Below, piece by piece: positions 1 to 5,188 of a stretch of 5,188 bases of DNA (position 1 is its first letter; each line of letters begins with the position of its first letter). The notes beneath the pieces are model-generated. The model did no database searches, had not been told where the DNA came from, and saw only the letters and a program-made list of their open reading frames with translations. A program made the position numbers and the translations under genes. Origin of the DNA: Actinomycetes bacterium (GTDB lineage: Bacteria > Actinomycetota > Actinomycetes > Nanopelagicales > Nanopelagicaceae); the NCBI GenBank assembly GCA_014190175.1, contig BJFZ01000080.1:1-5188 (forward strand). Reading direction: 5' to 3'.

Positions 1-107
1 CTGAATCAATCACACGGGCGTGGGCCGGCTTACTTGTTCTCCTCATTTTAGTTCTAGTCTTTTTCACCATCGCACGATTCTTAGGTAGCAGGAAGGTCGC
101 AAAGTGA
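1..107 (+). CDS. pstA: Phosphate ABC transporter permease PstA, C-terminal end (partial)
   Basis: Only the last 34 codons are present, in the frame starting at base 3 and ending with TGA at 105-107. They encode one hydrophobic helix ([20 protein letters not shown]) followed by a short basic tail, [10 protein letters not shown]. This is how an inner-membrane ABC permease subunit ends. The assignment to PstA rests mainly on position: the next gene is a clear pstB, and pstA normally lies directly upstream of it. The protein would be one of the two membrane subunits (with PstC) forming the phosphate channel. Its TGA overlaps the GTG start of pstB by 4 nt (GTGA), so the two are probably translationally coupled. 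The fragment alone could not distinguish PstA from another permease. Confidence 0.75.
   Translation, partial: ESITRAWAGLLVLLILVLVFFTIARFLGSRKVAK
90..96 (+). promoter_or_regulatory. Shine-Dalgarno site for pstB
   Basis: AGGAAGG lies 7 nt before the GTG at 104, inside the last codons of pstA. It is the best ribosome binding site near the possible starts. With the 4-nt GTGA overlap it favours GTG 104 over the internal ATGs at 116 and 137. Confidence 0.7.
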
Positions 108-982
108 CCGATTCAATGGAAAGCGAGAACAAAAAAATGGATACAACCATTACACCTTCCTCACTAGGAGCCGTTGCCAGTTCTGTGACAAGGAGAACGC
201 CGGGCACGATGGCGATGGGTCGTGGGCTCGAAGCACGTGGAATCCATGCATGGTTTGGAAAGAATCATGTTCTCTCTGACATCACATTAGATTTTGCTGC
301 GGGTACCGTTACCGCACTCATTGGGCCATCCGGTTGCGGTAAATCAACGTTTATCAGAACTATGAATCGTATGCATGAATTTATTCCTGGGGCTGCAATG
401 GCTGGTGAAGTATTGCTCGATGGCAAAGATGTCTATTCACCAGGCACTGATGTAACAAAAATCCGCTTGCAAATAGGTATGGTTTTTCAAAAGCCAAACC
501 CGTTTCCATCTATGACCATCGGGCAGAACGTACTTTCTGGCCTGAAATTGGCCCAACTTAAGGTTGCCAATAAAGATGACCTCATGGAGGAGTGTTTAGA
601 AAGAGCCGGTCTCTGGAATGAAGTTAAAGATCGTCTCAATGCCTATGGTGGATCTTTATCTGGCGGCCAGCAACAGCGCTTATGTATTGCCCGAGCACTT
701 GCTGTAAGGCCACAAGTGTTGTTAATGGACGAACCATGCTCGGCCCTTGATCCAGGTTCTACCTTGCGCATCGAGGAGACAATTCGCCATCTATCAGATT
801 CCATGACAATTATTATTGTCACTCACAACATGCAGCAAGCAGCGCGAGTCTCTGATTACACAGCATTTTTCCTATCTGATAACGGCCCTGGTCAAATGAT
901 TGAGTGCGCACCTACAAGTGAGATTTTCTCCCGGCCAAGAGATAAGCGAACAGAGAACTACGTTACTGGTCGATTCGGATAA
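104..982 (+). CDS. pstB: Phosphate ABC transporter ATP-binding protein PstB
   Basis: PstB is the cytoplasmic ATPase that powers phosphate import through PstC/PstA, with phosphate delivered by PstS. All ABC motifs are visible: Walker A GPSGCGKS (residues 74-81), Q-loop in VFQKPNPFP (127-135), signature LSGGQ (185-189), Walker B VLLMDEP (205-211) with catalytic Glu210, D-loop SALD (213-216) and switch His241. KPNPFP and DEPCSALDP are typical of PstB rather than of other ABC ATPases. The GTG start is supported by a strong Shine-Dalgarno and the 4-nt overlap with pstA. At 292 aa the protein is longer than usual (about 250-260 aa). The excess is an N-terminal stretch of roughly 40 residues, rich in Ser, Thr and charged residues, with no recognisable domain. 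If translation instead began at Met12 (ATG 137), most of this extension would still remain. Confidence 0.95.
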   Translation: MTDSMESENKKMDTTITPSSLGAVASSVTRRTPGTMAMGRGLEARGIHAWFGKNHVLSDITLDFAAGTVTALIGPSGCGKSTFIRTMNRMHEFIPGAAMAGEVLLDGKDVYSPGTDVTKIRLQIGMVFQKPNPFPSMTIGQNVLSGLKLAQLKVANKDDLMEECLERAGLWNEVKDRLNAYGGSLSGGQQQRLCIARALAVRPQVLLMDEPCSALDPGSTLRIEETIRHLSDSMTIIIVTHNMQQAARVSDYTAFFLSDNGPGQMIECAPTSEIFSRPRDKRTENYVTGRFG

Positions 983-987
983 TCAGC

Positions 988-1026
988 ACCAACTGTTCAC
1001 TTAACTGTTGGTTGTTGTTTATTTTT
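988..1026 (+). terminator. Probable Rho-independent terminator after pstB
   Basis: ACCAACTGTT (988-997) and AACTGTTGGT (1003-1012) form a hairpin with 6 bp, one T-T mismatch and 3 more bp around a CACTT loop. A T-rich stretch ending in TTTTT (1022-1026) follows. The stem is short and AT-leaning, and about 9 bases separate it from the final T-run, so termination may be partial. That would allow some read-through from pstB into pstS. The hairpin also contains a GTTCACTTAAC motif (995-1005), so it may double as a regulator site. Confidence 0.5.
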
Positions 1027-1083
1027 AAGTAAGTAAGAGTTCACACTGCGTCCATAGGTTTATACCGTAATAGTTCATTTAAC
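995..1083 (+). promoter_or_regulatory. PHO-box-like GTTCA repeats upstream of pstS
   Basis: Three 11-nt units share a GTTCA core: GTTCACTTAAC (995-1005), GTTCACACTGC (1039-1049) and GTTCATTTAAC (1073-1083). The first and third differ at one base. Actinobacterial phosphate regulators of the PhoP/RegX3 family are known to bind direct repeats of about 11 nt beginning with GTTCA at pst promoters, so the location before pstS fits. The units are not tightly tandem as in the classical Streptomyces PHO box: they start 44 and 34 nt apart. Regulator binding is therefore inferred. Confidence 0.5.
1040..1068 (+). promoter_or_regulatory. Candidate pstS promoter (-35 TTCACA, -10 TACCGT)
   Basis: TTCACA (1040-1045) resembles the TTGACA -35 box, and TACCGT (1063-1068) fits the actinobacterial TAnnnT -10 pattern, with a 17-nt spacer. 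Transcription would begin near 1075, giving a leader of about 25 nt. The -35 lies inside the middle PHO-box-like unit, as in promoters activated by PhoP. The third unit (1073-1083) would sit on the start site, which is awkward for an activator, so this assignment is tentative. Confidence 0.4.
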
Positions 1084-1099
1084 CTATGAGGGGAAGTAC

Positions 1100-2250
1100 A
1101 TGAGAATTTCACGAATCGCGAAAGTGGCATCAATGGCGCTCGCGTTAGCAATAGTTGCATCAACTCCCGCATTCGCAACAGATCTATTGGGTTCTGGAGC
1201 ATCTTTTCCAGCAAACTTAATCGAGGCTTGCAAAGAAGGTTATGCATTATCTGGCTCAAATAATACTTATACATATGCATCTTCAAGTTCTGGAACAGGT
1301 CAAGCAAACTCCGATAAGTCAACTGGTGACTTCTGGATGTCAGATTCTCCTTACACGGCAGCCACACGCCGCACCACACTTGTTCACATTCCATTAGTAG
1401 CAGCACCAATTGCAATCTTGCACAATCTTCCTGGTAGCAAGACATTGCAGCTATCTGCGAGCACAATCGCCGGTATTTTCGGCGGAACAATCACCATGTG
1501 GAATGACCCAGCTATCGTTGCTGATAACAACAAGATAACTAAAGCGGTTTATTACAAGAAGGATGCTACTGGAAACCCTGCAAAGGATACCAGGGAAACT
1601 TAATTGTTTTGAAAACTGTTGAAGTAGCTCCTCACTACACGCTACCAAACAAGAAAATCACCGTTGTTTATCGCAATGACTCTTCAGGAACGGTGGATAA
1701 CTTCACCAAGTATCTAAACAAGAGCGCTCCAACTGTCTGGACAAAGGCAAACAACAAAGTCTTTACAACTTCATTCCCAGGAAATATCAATGATCCAACC
1801 AACATCGGTCGCATCGTTGGTCAAGGGTCATCAACTGGTGTTACTCAATTGGCGGGTAAGACCCCTTACTCAGTTACCTTTGCTGAAGTTAGCTACGCGA
1901 CTGCAAACAAGTTGAGAGTTGCAAACGTCATCAATCCTGCAGGAAGCTCTGTTGCACCTGACTCAGTTGGTGTTGGAGCATTCCTTGCAAGTGCAACTCA
2001 GGATGTAAACGGATTCCTTACTTATGATTATGCAACCAAAGAAGCTGGTGCATACCCACTAGGTATTGTTTCTTACATGCTTGCAGATACTGCTTACACA
2101 GATAAGACAAAGGCAGCAGCTGTAAAAGATGTAGCGACATTCATACTCAGCTCAAAATGTTCTGGCGACAAGGGAGCTGCACTTGGCTTCAGCGTTATCG
2201 ATGGTGCTCTTAAGGCTAAGTCTTTGGCGCAAATCGCAAAGATTGGCTAA
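1100..2250 (+). pseudogene. pstS: Phosphate-binding protein PstS, frameshifted
   Basis: PstS captures phosphate outside the membrane and hands it to PstCA-PstB. ATG 1100 follows GAGGGG (1088-1093) by 6 nt. Residues 1-26 are a Sec signal peptide (MRISRIAK, hydrophobic core, cleavage after AFA) without a lipobox cysteine. Phosphate-site motifs follow: GSGASFP (31-37), SSSGTGQ (62-68) and DFWMSDSP (77-84). The first frame reads ...NPAKDT and then stops at TAA 1601-1603 after 167 residues. The other frame, entered near 1594, reads GNLIVLKTVEVAPHYTLPNK and carries RNDSSGT, the R-x-D-x-SGT ligand motif, continuing to TAA 2248-2250. One missing base near 1589-1602 would restore about 383 aa, a normal PstS length. 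Neither half should bind phosphate alone, because ligand residues lie in both. It is either a real recent mutation or a sequencing/assembly indel. The rest of the gene shows no decay, which favours the latter. Confidence 0.85.
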
Positions 2251-2285
2251 GTAAATAAAGTTCTAAAAGGCCCCTCCAAGGCTAG

Positions 2286-2319
2286 AGAAACGGTCGGCAA
2301 AAGCCGGCCGTTTCTTTTT
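2286..2319 (+). terminator. Strong Rho-independent terminator after pstS
   Basis: The arms at 2286-2298 and 2303-2315 pair over 13 positions (12 Watson-Crick pairs and one G-T) around an AAAA loop, and are followed by TTTTT and further T-rich sequence. It lies 35 nt after the pstS stop and is a textbook intrinsic terminator on the plus strand. Read from the minus strand there is no T-run on the far side of the stem, so it is not an obvious terminator for the convergent tRNA gene. The remaining intergenic bases (2251-2285 and 2320-2366) show nothing else I can support. Confidence 0.9.
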
Positions 2320-2366
2320 GTATTTATTTATTGAAATTCCAGAAGATTAGGTAAGCAAAAACTATG

Positions 2367-2440
2367 TGCGCCTGGCAGGAATCGAACCTGCGACAACCGG
2401 CTTAGAAGGCAGGTGCTCTATCCAACTGAGCTACAGGCGC
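2367..2440 (-). tRNA. tRNA-Arg, anticodon TCT
   Basis: The minus strand folds into a 74-nt tRNA. The acceptor stem GCGCCTG/CAGGCGC is perfect and followed by discriminator A. The D-arm is GCTC...GAGC, the anticodon loop CTTCTAA, and the T-arm GCAGG-TTCGATT-CCTGC. The anticodon TCT (plus-strand AGA at 2404-2406) reads AGA and probably AGG arginine codons. CCA is not encoded and must be added enzymatically. The anticodon stem, CCTGC against GCCGG, has one U-C mismatch at its central pair (plus-strand bases 2411 and 2399). All other stems pair fully, so the gene is probably functional. It is convergent with pstS and divergent from ettA. Confidence 0.95.
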
Positions 2441-2461
2441 TGGAGTGGCTTTGTCGATGCG

Positions 2462-2468
2462 TAGTCTA
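2462..2468. promoter_or_regulatory. Candidate shared -10 element between tRNA-Arg and ettA
   Basis: TAGTCTA contains a TAnnnT -10 hexamer on both strands: TAGTCT (2462-2467) on plus and TAGACT (2468-2463) on minus. On plus it would start transcription near 2474, about 23 nt before the ettA ATG. On minus it would start near 2456, about 16 nt upstream of the mature tRNA 5' end. I find no good -35 at standard spacing in either direction, so this is a weak prediction based on position and symmetry. Confidence 0.3.
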
Positions 2469-2496
2469 CCCATCCGAGACGATAAGGTTTCCTCTT

Positions 2497-4164
2497 ATGG
2501 CCGAGTTTATTTACACAATGAAGAAGACGCGCAAGGCGCATGGCGAGAAAGTAATTCTCGATGACGTCACTCTTGCGTTTTACCCGGGTGCAAAAATTGG
2601 TGTGGTTGGCCCCAATGGTGCAGGTAAATCTACTGTCTTGCAGATTATGGCCGGATTACAGCAACCTTCAAATGGTGAAGCATTTTTAACCCCCGGTTAT
2701 ACCGTGGGAATTTTATTACAAGAGCCAACGCTTGATGAATCTAAAAATGTTTTGGAAAATGTGCAAGAGGGTGTTGCCGAGACAATGGCTTTGATGGCTC
2801 GTTTTAATGCAGTGAGCGAGGAAATGTCTAGTCCTGATGCAGATTACGACAAGTTGCTAGCCGAGATGGGAAATTTGCAAGAGCAGTTAGATCATAGAAA
2901 TGCATGGGATCTAGATTCACAACTTGAGCAAGCAATGGACGCCCTTCGTTGTCCGCCACCGGATTCCGATGTCACTGTGCTTTCAGGTGGAGAGCGCAGG
3001 CGCGTAGCGCTCTGTAAATTACTTTTGCAACAGCCTGATTTATTATTGCTTGATGAGCCTACAAACCATTTGGATGCCGAGTCGGTGCAGTGGCTTGAGC
3101 AACATTTGAGTAAATACCCTGGCACAGTCGTTGCGATTACTCACGATAGGTACTTCTTGGATAACGTTGCCGACTGGATTCTCGAACTCGACCGTGGTCG
3201 TGCTTATCCATACGAGGGAAATTATTCTACGTATTTAGAGACAAAGTCCACCCGTTTGAAAATTGAAGGCCAAAAGGATGCCAAGCGGGTTAAGCGTTTA
3301 ACGGAAGAACTCGAATGGGTTCGCCAAAACTCTAAAGGTCGCCAAGTAAAGTCAAAAGCACGTCTTGCTCGCTATGAAGAAATGGCGGCAGAGGCTGACA
3401 AGATGCGTAAGTTAGATTTTGAAGAGATTCAAATTCCACCAGGACCCCGCCTTGGAAATATTGTTGTTGAAGTTGAAAACTTATCTAAAGCTTTCGGCGA
3501 TCGAGTTTTGGTAGATGATTTGTCATTTACTCTTCCACGTAACGGCATTGTTGGAGTTATTGGACCAAACGGTGCGGGCAAGACAACGCTATTTAAAATG
3601 ATTATGGACGTTGAGCAACCAGATTCTGGTTCTGTTAAAGTGGGAGAAACTGTAAAGATTGCTTACGTTGATCAGTCGCGTGCCGGCATTGACCCTAAGA
3701 AAACACTCTGGGAAGTTGTTTCCGATGGATTAGATTTCATGAAAGTTGGGCAAGTAGAAATGCCAAGCCGGGCATATGTTTCTGCATTTGGTTTCAAAGG
3801 CCCAGATCAACAGAAGATGGCTGGAGTACTTTCAGGTGGAGAACGCAATCGACTCAATCTTGCACTAACGCTCAAAATGGGCGGAAACCTATTACTGCTC
3901 GATGAGCCAACGAACGATTTAGATGTTGAAACACTTGGCTCGCTAGAGAACGCACTGCTTGAGTTTCCAGGATGCGCGGTAGTTATTTCCCACGATCGCT
4001 GGTTCCTCGACCGCGTAGCCACGCATATATTGGCTTATGAGGGTGAATCAAAGTGGTTCTGGTTCGAAGGAAACTATGAGTCCTATGAAAAGAATAAGAT
4101 TGAAAGACTTGGGGTAGATGCTGCAAGGCCTCACCGAGTTACATATAGAAAGTTGACCCGCTAA
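2497..4164 (+). CDS. ettA: Energy-dependent translational throttle protein EttA (ABC-F ATPase)
   Basis: EttA is a soluble ABC-F protein. In E. coli it binds the ribosomal E site and, depending on the ATP/ADP ratio, gates entry of the 70S ribosome into elongation. ATG 2497 gives 555 aa, the same length as E. coli EttA, beginning MAEFIYTMKK as in actinobacterial homologues. AAGG (2484-2487) is a modest ribosome site 9 nt upstream. There are two ABC domains: Walker A GPNGAGKST (38-46), signature LSGGE (162-166), Walker B with DEPTNHLD and Glu187, His216; then GPNGAGKTT (356-364), LSGGE (445-449), DEPTNDLD with Glu470, His499. The acidic helical insertion at about 95-140 is the EttA 'arm', and the basic linker at about 242-322 is the P-site tRNA-interaction motif. 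There are no membrane segments. The frame is open upstream to 2413, but that part is antisense to the tRNA. The stop overlaps the next start (TAATG). Confidence 0.96.
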   Translation: MAEFIYTMKKTRKAHGEKVILDDVTLAFYPGAKIGVVGPNGAGKSTVLQIMAGLQQPSNGEAFLTPGYTVGILLQEPTLDESKNVLENVQEGVAETMALMARFNAVSEEMSSPDADYDKLLAEMGNLQEQLDHRNAWDLDSQLEQAMDALRCPPPDSDVTVLSGGERRRVALCKLLLQQPDLLLLDEPTNHLDAESVQWLEQHLSKYPGTVVAITHDRYFLDNVADWILELDRGRAYPYEGNYSTYLETKSTRLKIEGQKDAKRVKRLTEELEWVRQNSKGRQVKSKARLARYEEMAAEADKMRKLDFEEIQIPPGPRLGNIVVEVENLSKAFGDRVLVDDLSFTLPRNGIVGVIGPNGAGKTTLFKMIMDVEQPDSGSVKVGETVKIAYVDQSRAGIDPKKTLWEVVSDGLDFMKVGQVEMPSRAYVSAFGFKGPDQQKMAGVLSGGERNRLNLALTLKMGGNLLLLDEPTNDLDVETLGSLENALLEFPGCAVVISHDRWFLDRVATHILAYEGESKWFWFEGNYESYEKNKIERLGVDAARPHRVTYRKLTR

Positions 4165-4583
4165 TGAGACACCATAACTCGGTACATGTTCGTTGGGCAG
4201 ACCTTGATGCTTTTGGCCATATCAATAATGCTGTCTATTTAACATATGTGCAAGAAGCACGTGCAGATATGACATGGTATTCACGACAAGCGCGAGGTCT
4301 GACTCCACTTTTTAAAGACATGGTAGTTGCTCGGGCGGAGTTAGATTTCGTTGAAGCGATTTATGTTGGTGGCGTCGCATTAGATGTTGCGATCTGGGTT
4401 GAACGTATTGGAAATGCATCGTTTGTACTCTCATACGAGATGTCGCGCAATGGAGTACTTCATGCTCGTGCTAAAACTGTTCAAGTCGCTGTTTCTATGG
4501 AGACTTTTAAATCTCGACCTATAAACGAAGTAGAGCGTGAATTTTTAAATGAATACTTCGAAGAGACTCCTTTATCTAAATAA
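4164..4583 (+). CDS. Hotdog-fold acyl-CoA thioesterase (4HBT/YbgC-FadM type)
   Basis: This 139-aa cytoplasmic protein begins HVRWADLDAFGHINNAVYLTYVQEAR (split here: HVRWADLDAFG at 8-18, HINNAVYLTYVQEAR at 19-33). It carries the D-x-x-G-H-x-N-N-x-x-Y hallmark of 4-hydroxybenzoyl-CoA-thioesterase-like enzymes, with Asp15 as the expected catalytic residue. Family members hydrolyse acyl-CoA thioesters to free acid and CoA. The substrate cannot be read from sequence. Length and single-domain layout are normal for the family. The start overlaps the ettA stop by 1 nt (TAATG) and no strong Shine-Dalgarno precedes it, which points to translational coupling with ettA. The stop overlaps the following transporter start in the same way. 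It may remove unwanted acyl-CoA species or feed an acid to the neighbouring transporter, but that is speculation. Confidence 0.88.
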   Translation: MRHHNSVHVRWADLDAFGHINNAVYLTYVQEARADMTWYSRQARGLTPLFKDMVVARAELDFVEAIYVGGVALDVAIWVERIGNASFVLSYEMSRNGVLHARAKTVQVAVSMETFKSRPINEVEREFLNEYFEETPLSK

Positions 4584-5188
4584 TGAATCAAAAATCGCCA
4601 AGCCTAGAAAGAAGAATTCATCCAGGTTGGATTGCAGCCGCTGTCACATTTTTAACTCTTGTTGCTACAGCAGGATTTCGCTCAGCTCCATCTGTCTTAA
4701 TCGTTCCCTTAGAGGAATCTTTCGGTTGGGGTAGAGATCAAATTTCTGTAGCAATTTCGGTCAATGTTTTACTCTTTGGTTTAACAGCCCCATTTGCTGC
4801 AGCCTTGATGGAAAAATTTGGAATTCGCAAAGTGGTCATGACTGCCTTAGCTGTCGTGGGATCAGGCGCTGTTGCAACTGTATTTATGACATCGCCTTGG
4901 CATCTGGTTGCGCTCTGGGGAGTAGTTGTTGGCATCGGCACTGGATCGATGGCTCTTGTTTTTGCCGCAACTATCGTAAATCGTTGGTTTGTTGAAAAGC
5001 GCGGAATAGTTATTGGTTTACTTACTGCAGCGACTGCAACTGGGCAGTTGATTTTTCTACCTGGCTTGGCCATGTTGGCTATGGATCATGGTTGGAAGAG
5101 CGTCTCACTCACTGTTGCAGTGGGTGCATTTGTTATAGTGCCAATCATTTGGTTCTTCTTACGTGAAAAACCTTCAGACCTGGGGCTA
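4583..5188 (+). CDS. MFS transporter, N-terminal half (partial)
   Basis: The frame from ATG 4583 stays open to the window end (202 codons) and encodes about six transmembrane helices (roughly residues 16-36, 52-75, 84-102, 107-131, 141-163 and 173-193), the first half of a 12-helix major facilitator. The loop MEKFGIRKVV (76-85) after helix 2 resembles MFS motif A, although the usual Asp is replaced by Glu77. NRWFVEKRGIVIGLLTAATATGQ (split: NRWFVEKRG 133-141, IVIGLLTAATATGQ 142-155) resembles the helix 4-5 region of monocarboxylate/oxalate-formate-type members, which export or import organic acids. Substrate is not determinable. ATG overlaps the thioesterase stop by 1 nt (TAATG), so it is the third gene of the ettA cluster. 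The protein is cut at the start of the central cytoplasmic loop (REKPSDLGL). Confidence 0.88.
   Translation, partial: MNQKSPSLERRIHPGWIAAAVTFLTLVATAGFRSAPSVLIVPLEESFGWGRDQISVAISVNVLLFGLTAPFAAALMEKFGIRKVVMTALAVVGSGAVATVFMTSPWHLVALWGVVVGIGTGSMALVFAATIVNRWFVEKRGIVIGLLTAATATGQLIFLPGLAMLAMDHGWKSVSLTVAVGAFVIVPIIWFFLREKPSDLGL

Noticed and set aside
1382..1392. Another GTTCAC motif inside pstS (GTTCACATTCC)
   Set aside because: It is an isolated unit within conserved coding sequence (VHIP), with no partner repeat or promoter context.
1593..1599. GGGAAAC heptamer at the pstS frameshift, resembling a -1 programmed slippery site
   Set aside because: The required shift is -1, but the heptamer is in the wrong phase: upstream-frame codons are AGG-GAA-ACT, not GGA-AAC. 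I also see no clear stimulatory stem-loop just downstream, and PstS is not known to use recoding.
1041..1648. Minus-strand open frames of 149 and 65 codons opposite pstS
   Set aside because: They lie antisense to clear PstS coding sequence and show no recognisable domain; the first also runs across the pstS promoter region.
1609..2250. Second half of pstS as an independent gene starting at TTG 1609
   Set aside because: There is no ribosome site, the start falls inside a conserved part of PstS, and the product would lack the signal peptide and the N-terminal phosphate-binding residues. It is the continuation of a frameshifted gene.
2320..2366. Terminator for the minus-strand tRNA
   Set aside because: A TTTTT run follows the tRNA 3' end on the minus strand, but no hairpin precedes it other than the tRNA itself, and the 2286-2315 hairpin lacks a T-run in that direction.
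2413..2496. Upstream extension of the ettA reading frame into the tRNA region
   Set aside because: This stretch is antisense to tRNA-Arg and the promoter gap. ATG 2497 gives the family-typical start MAEFIYTMKK and the standard 555-aa length.
2892..4022. Minus-strand open frames of 77 and 71 codons opposite ettA
   Set aside because: Both are antisense to the conserved ABC signature and Walker B regions, and their protein sequences have no family features.
4549..5073. 61-codon plus-strand frame at 4549-4734 and 111-codon minus-strand frame at 4738-5073
   Set aside because: Both overlap the thioesterase end and the MFS transporter, whose frame from 4583 gives a coherent six-helix membrane protein. 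These are shadows in other frames.

Overview
The window looks like chromosomal DNA from a small-genome, moderate-GC actinobacterium. The closest match I can suggest is the freshwater acI / Nanopelagicales type. The grounds are actinobacterial-style EttA and PstS sequences, AT-leaning third positions, GTTCAC-type PHO-box motifs and very tight gene packing. This placement is an inference from sequence style, not from a search.

Left part (1-2319): the end of a high-affinity phosphate uptake (Pst) locus. The last codons of the permease gene pstA overlap the GTG start of the ATPase gene pstB by 4 nt. A modest hairpin plus T-run follows pstB. Next comes a short intergenic region with GTTCAC-type repeats resembling PhoP/RegX3 'PHO boxes' and a plausible promoter, then pstS, the phosphate-binding protein gene. 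As given, pstS is split by a one-base frameshift near 1589-1602. Both halves match PstS and together would give a normal-length exported protein of about 383 aa. A strong 13-bp hairpin terminator closes the unit.

Middle (2367-2500): a tRNA-Arg(TCT) gene on the minus strand, convergent with pstS and divergent from ettA. Its anticodon stem carries one mismatch. The short gap to ettA holds a symmetric TAGTCTA element that reads as an actinobacterial -10 on both strands.

Right part (2497-5188): a plus-strand cluster, ettA (ribosome-associated ABC-F ATPase), then a hotdog-fold acyl-CoA thioesterase, then an MFS transporter cut by the window edge. Each junction is a 1-nt TAATG overlap, so the three are probably co-transcribed and translationally coupled.

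I see no mobile element, CRISPR array, phage gene or obviously novel system. The points worth a second look are the pstS frameshift, the regulatory region before pstS, the tRNA stem mismatch, the shared -10 element and the tightly coupled ettA cluster.
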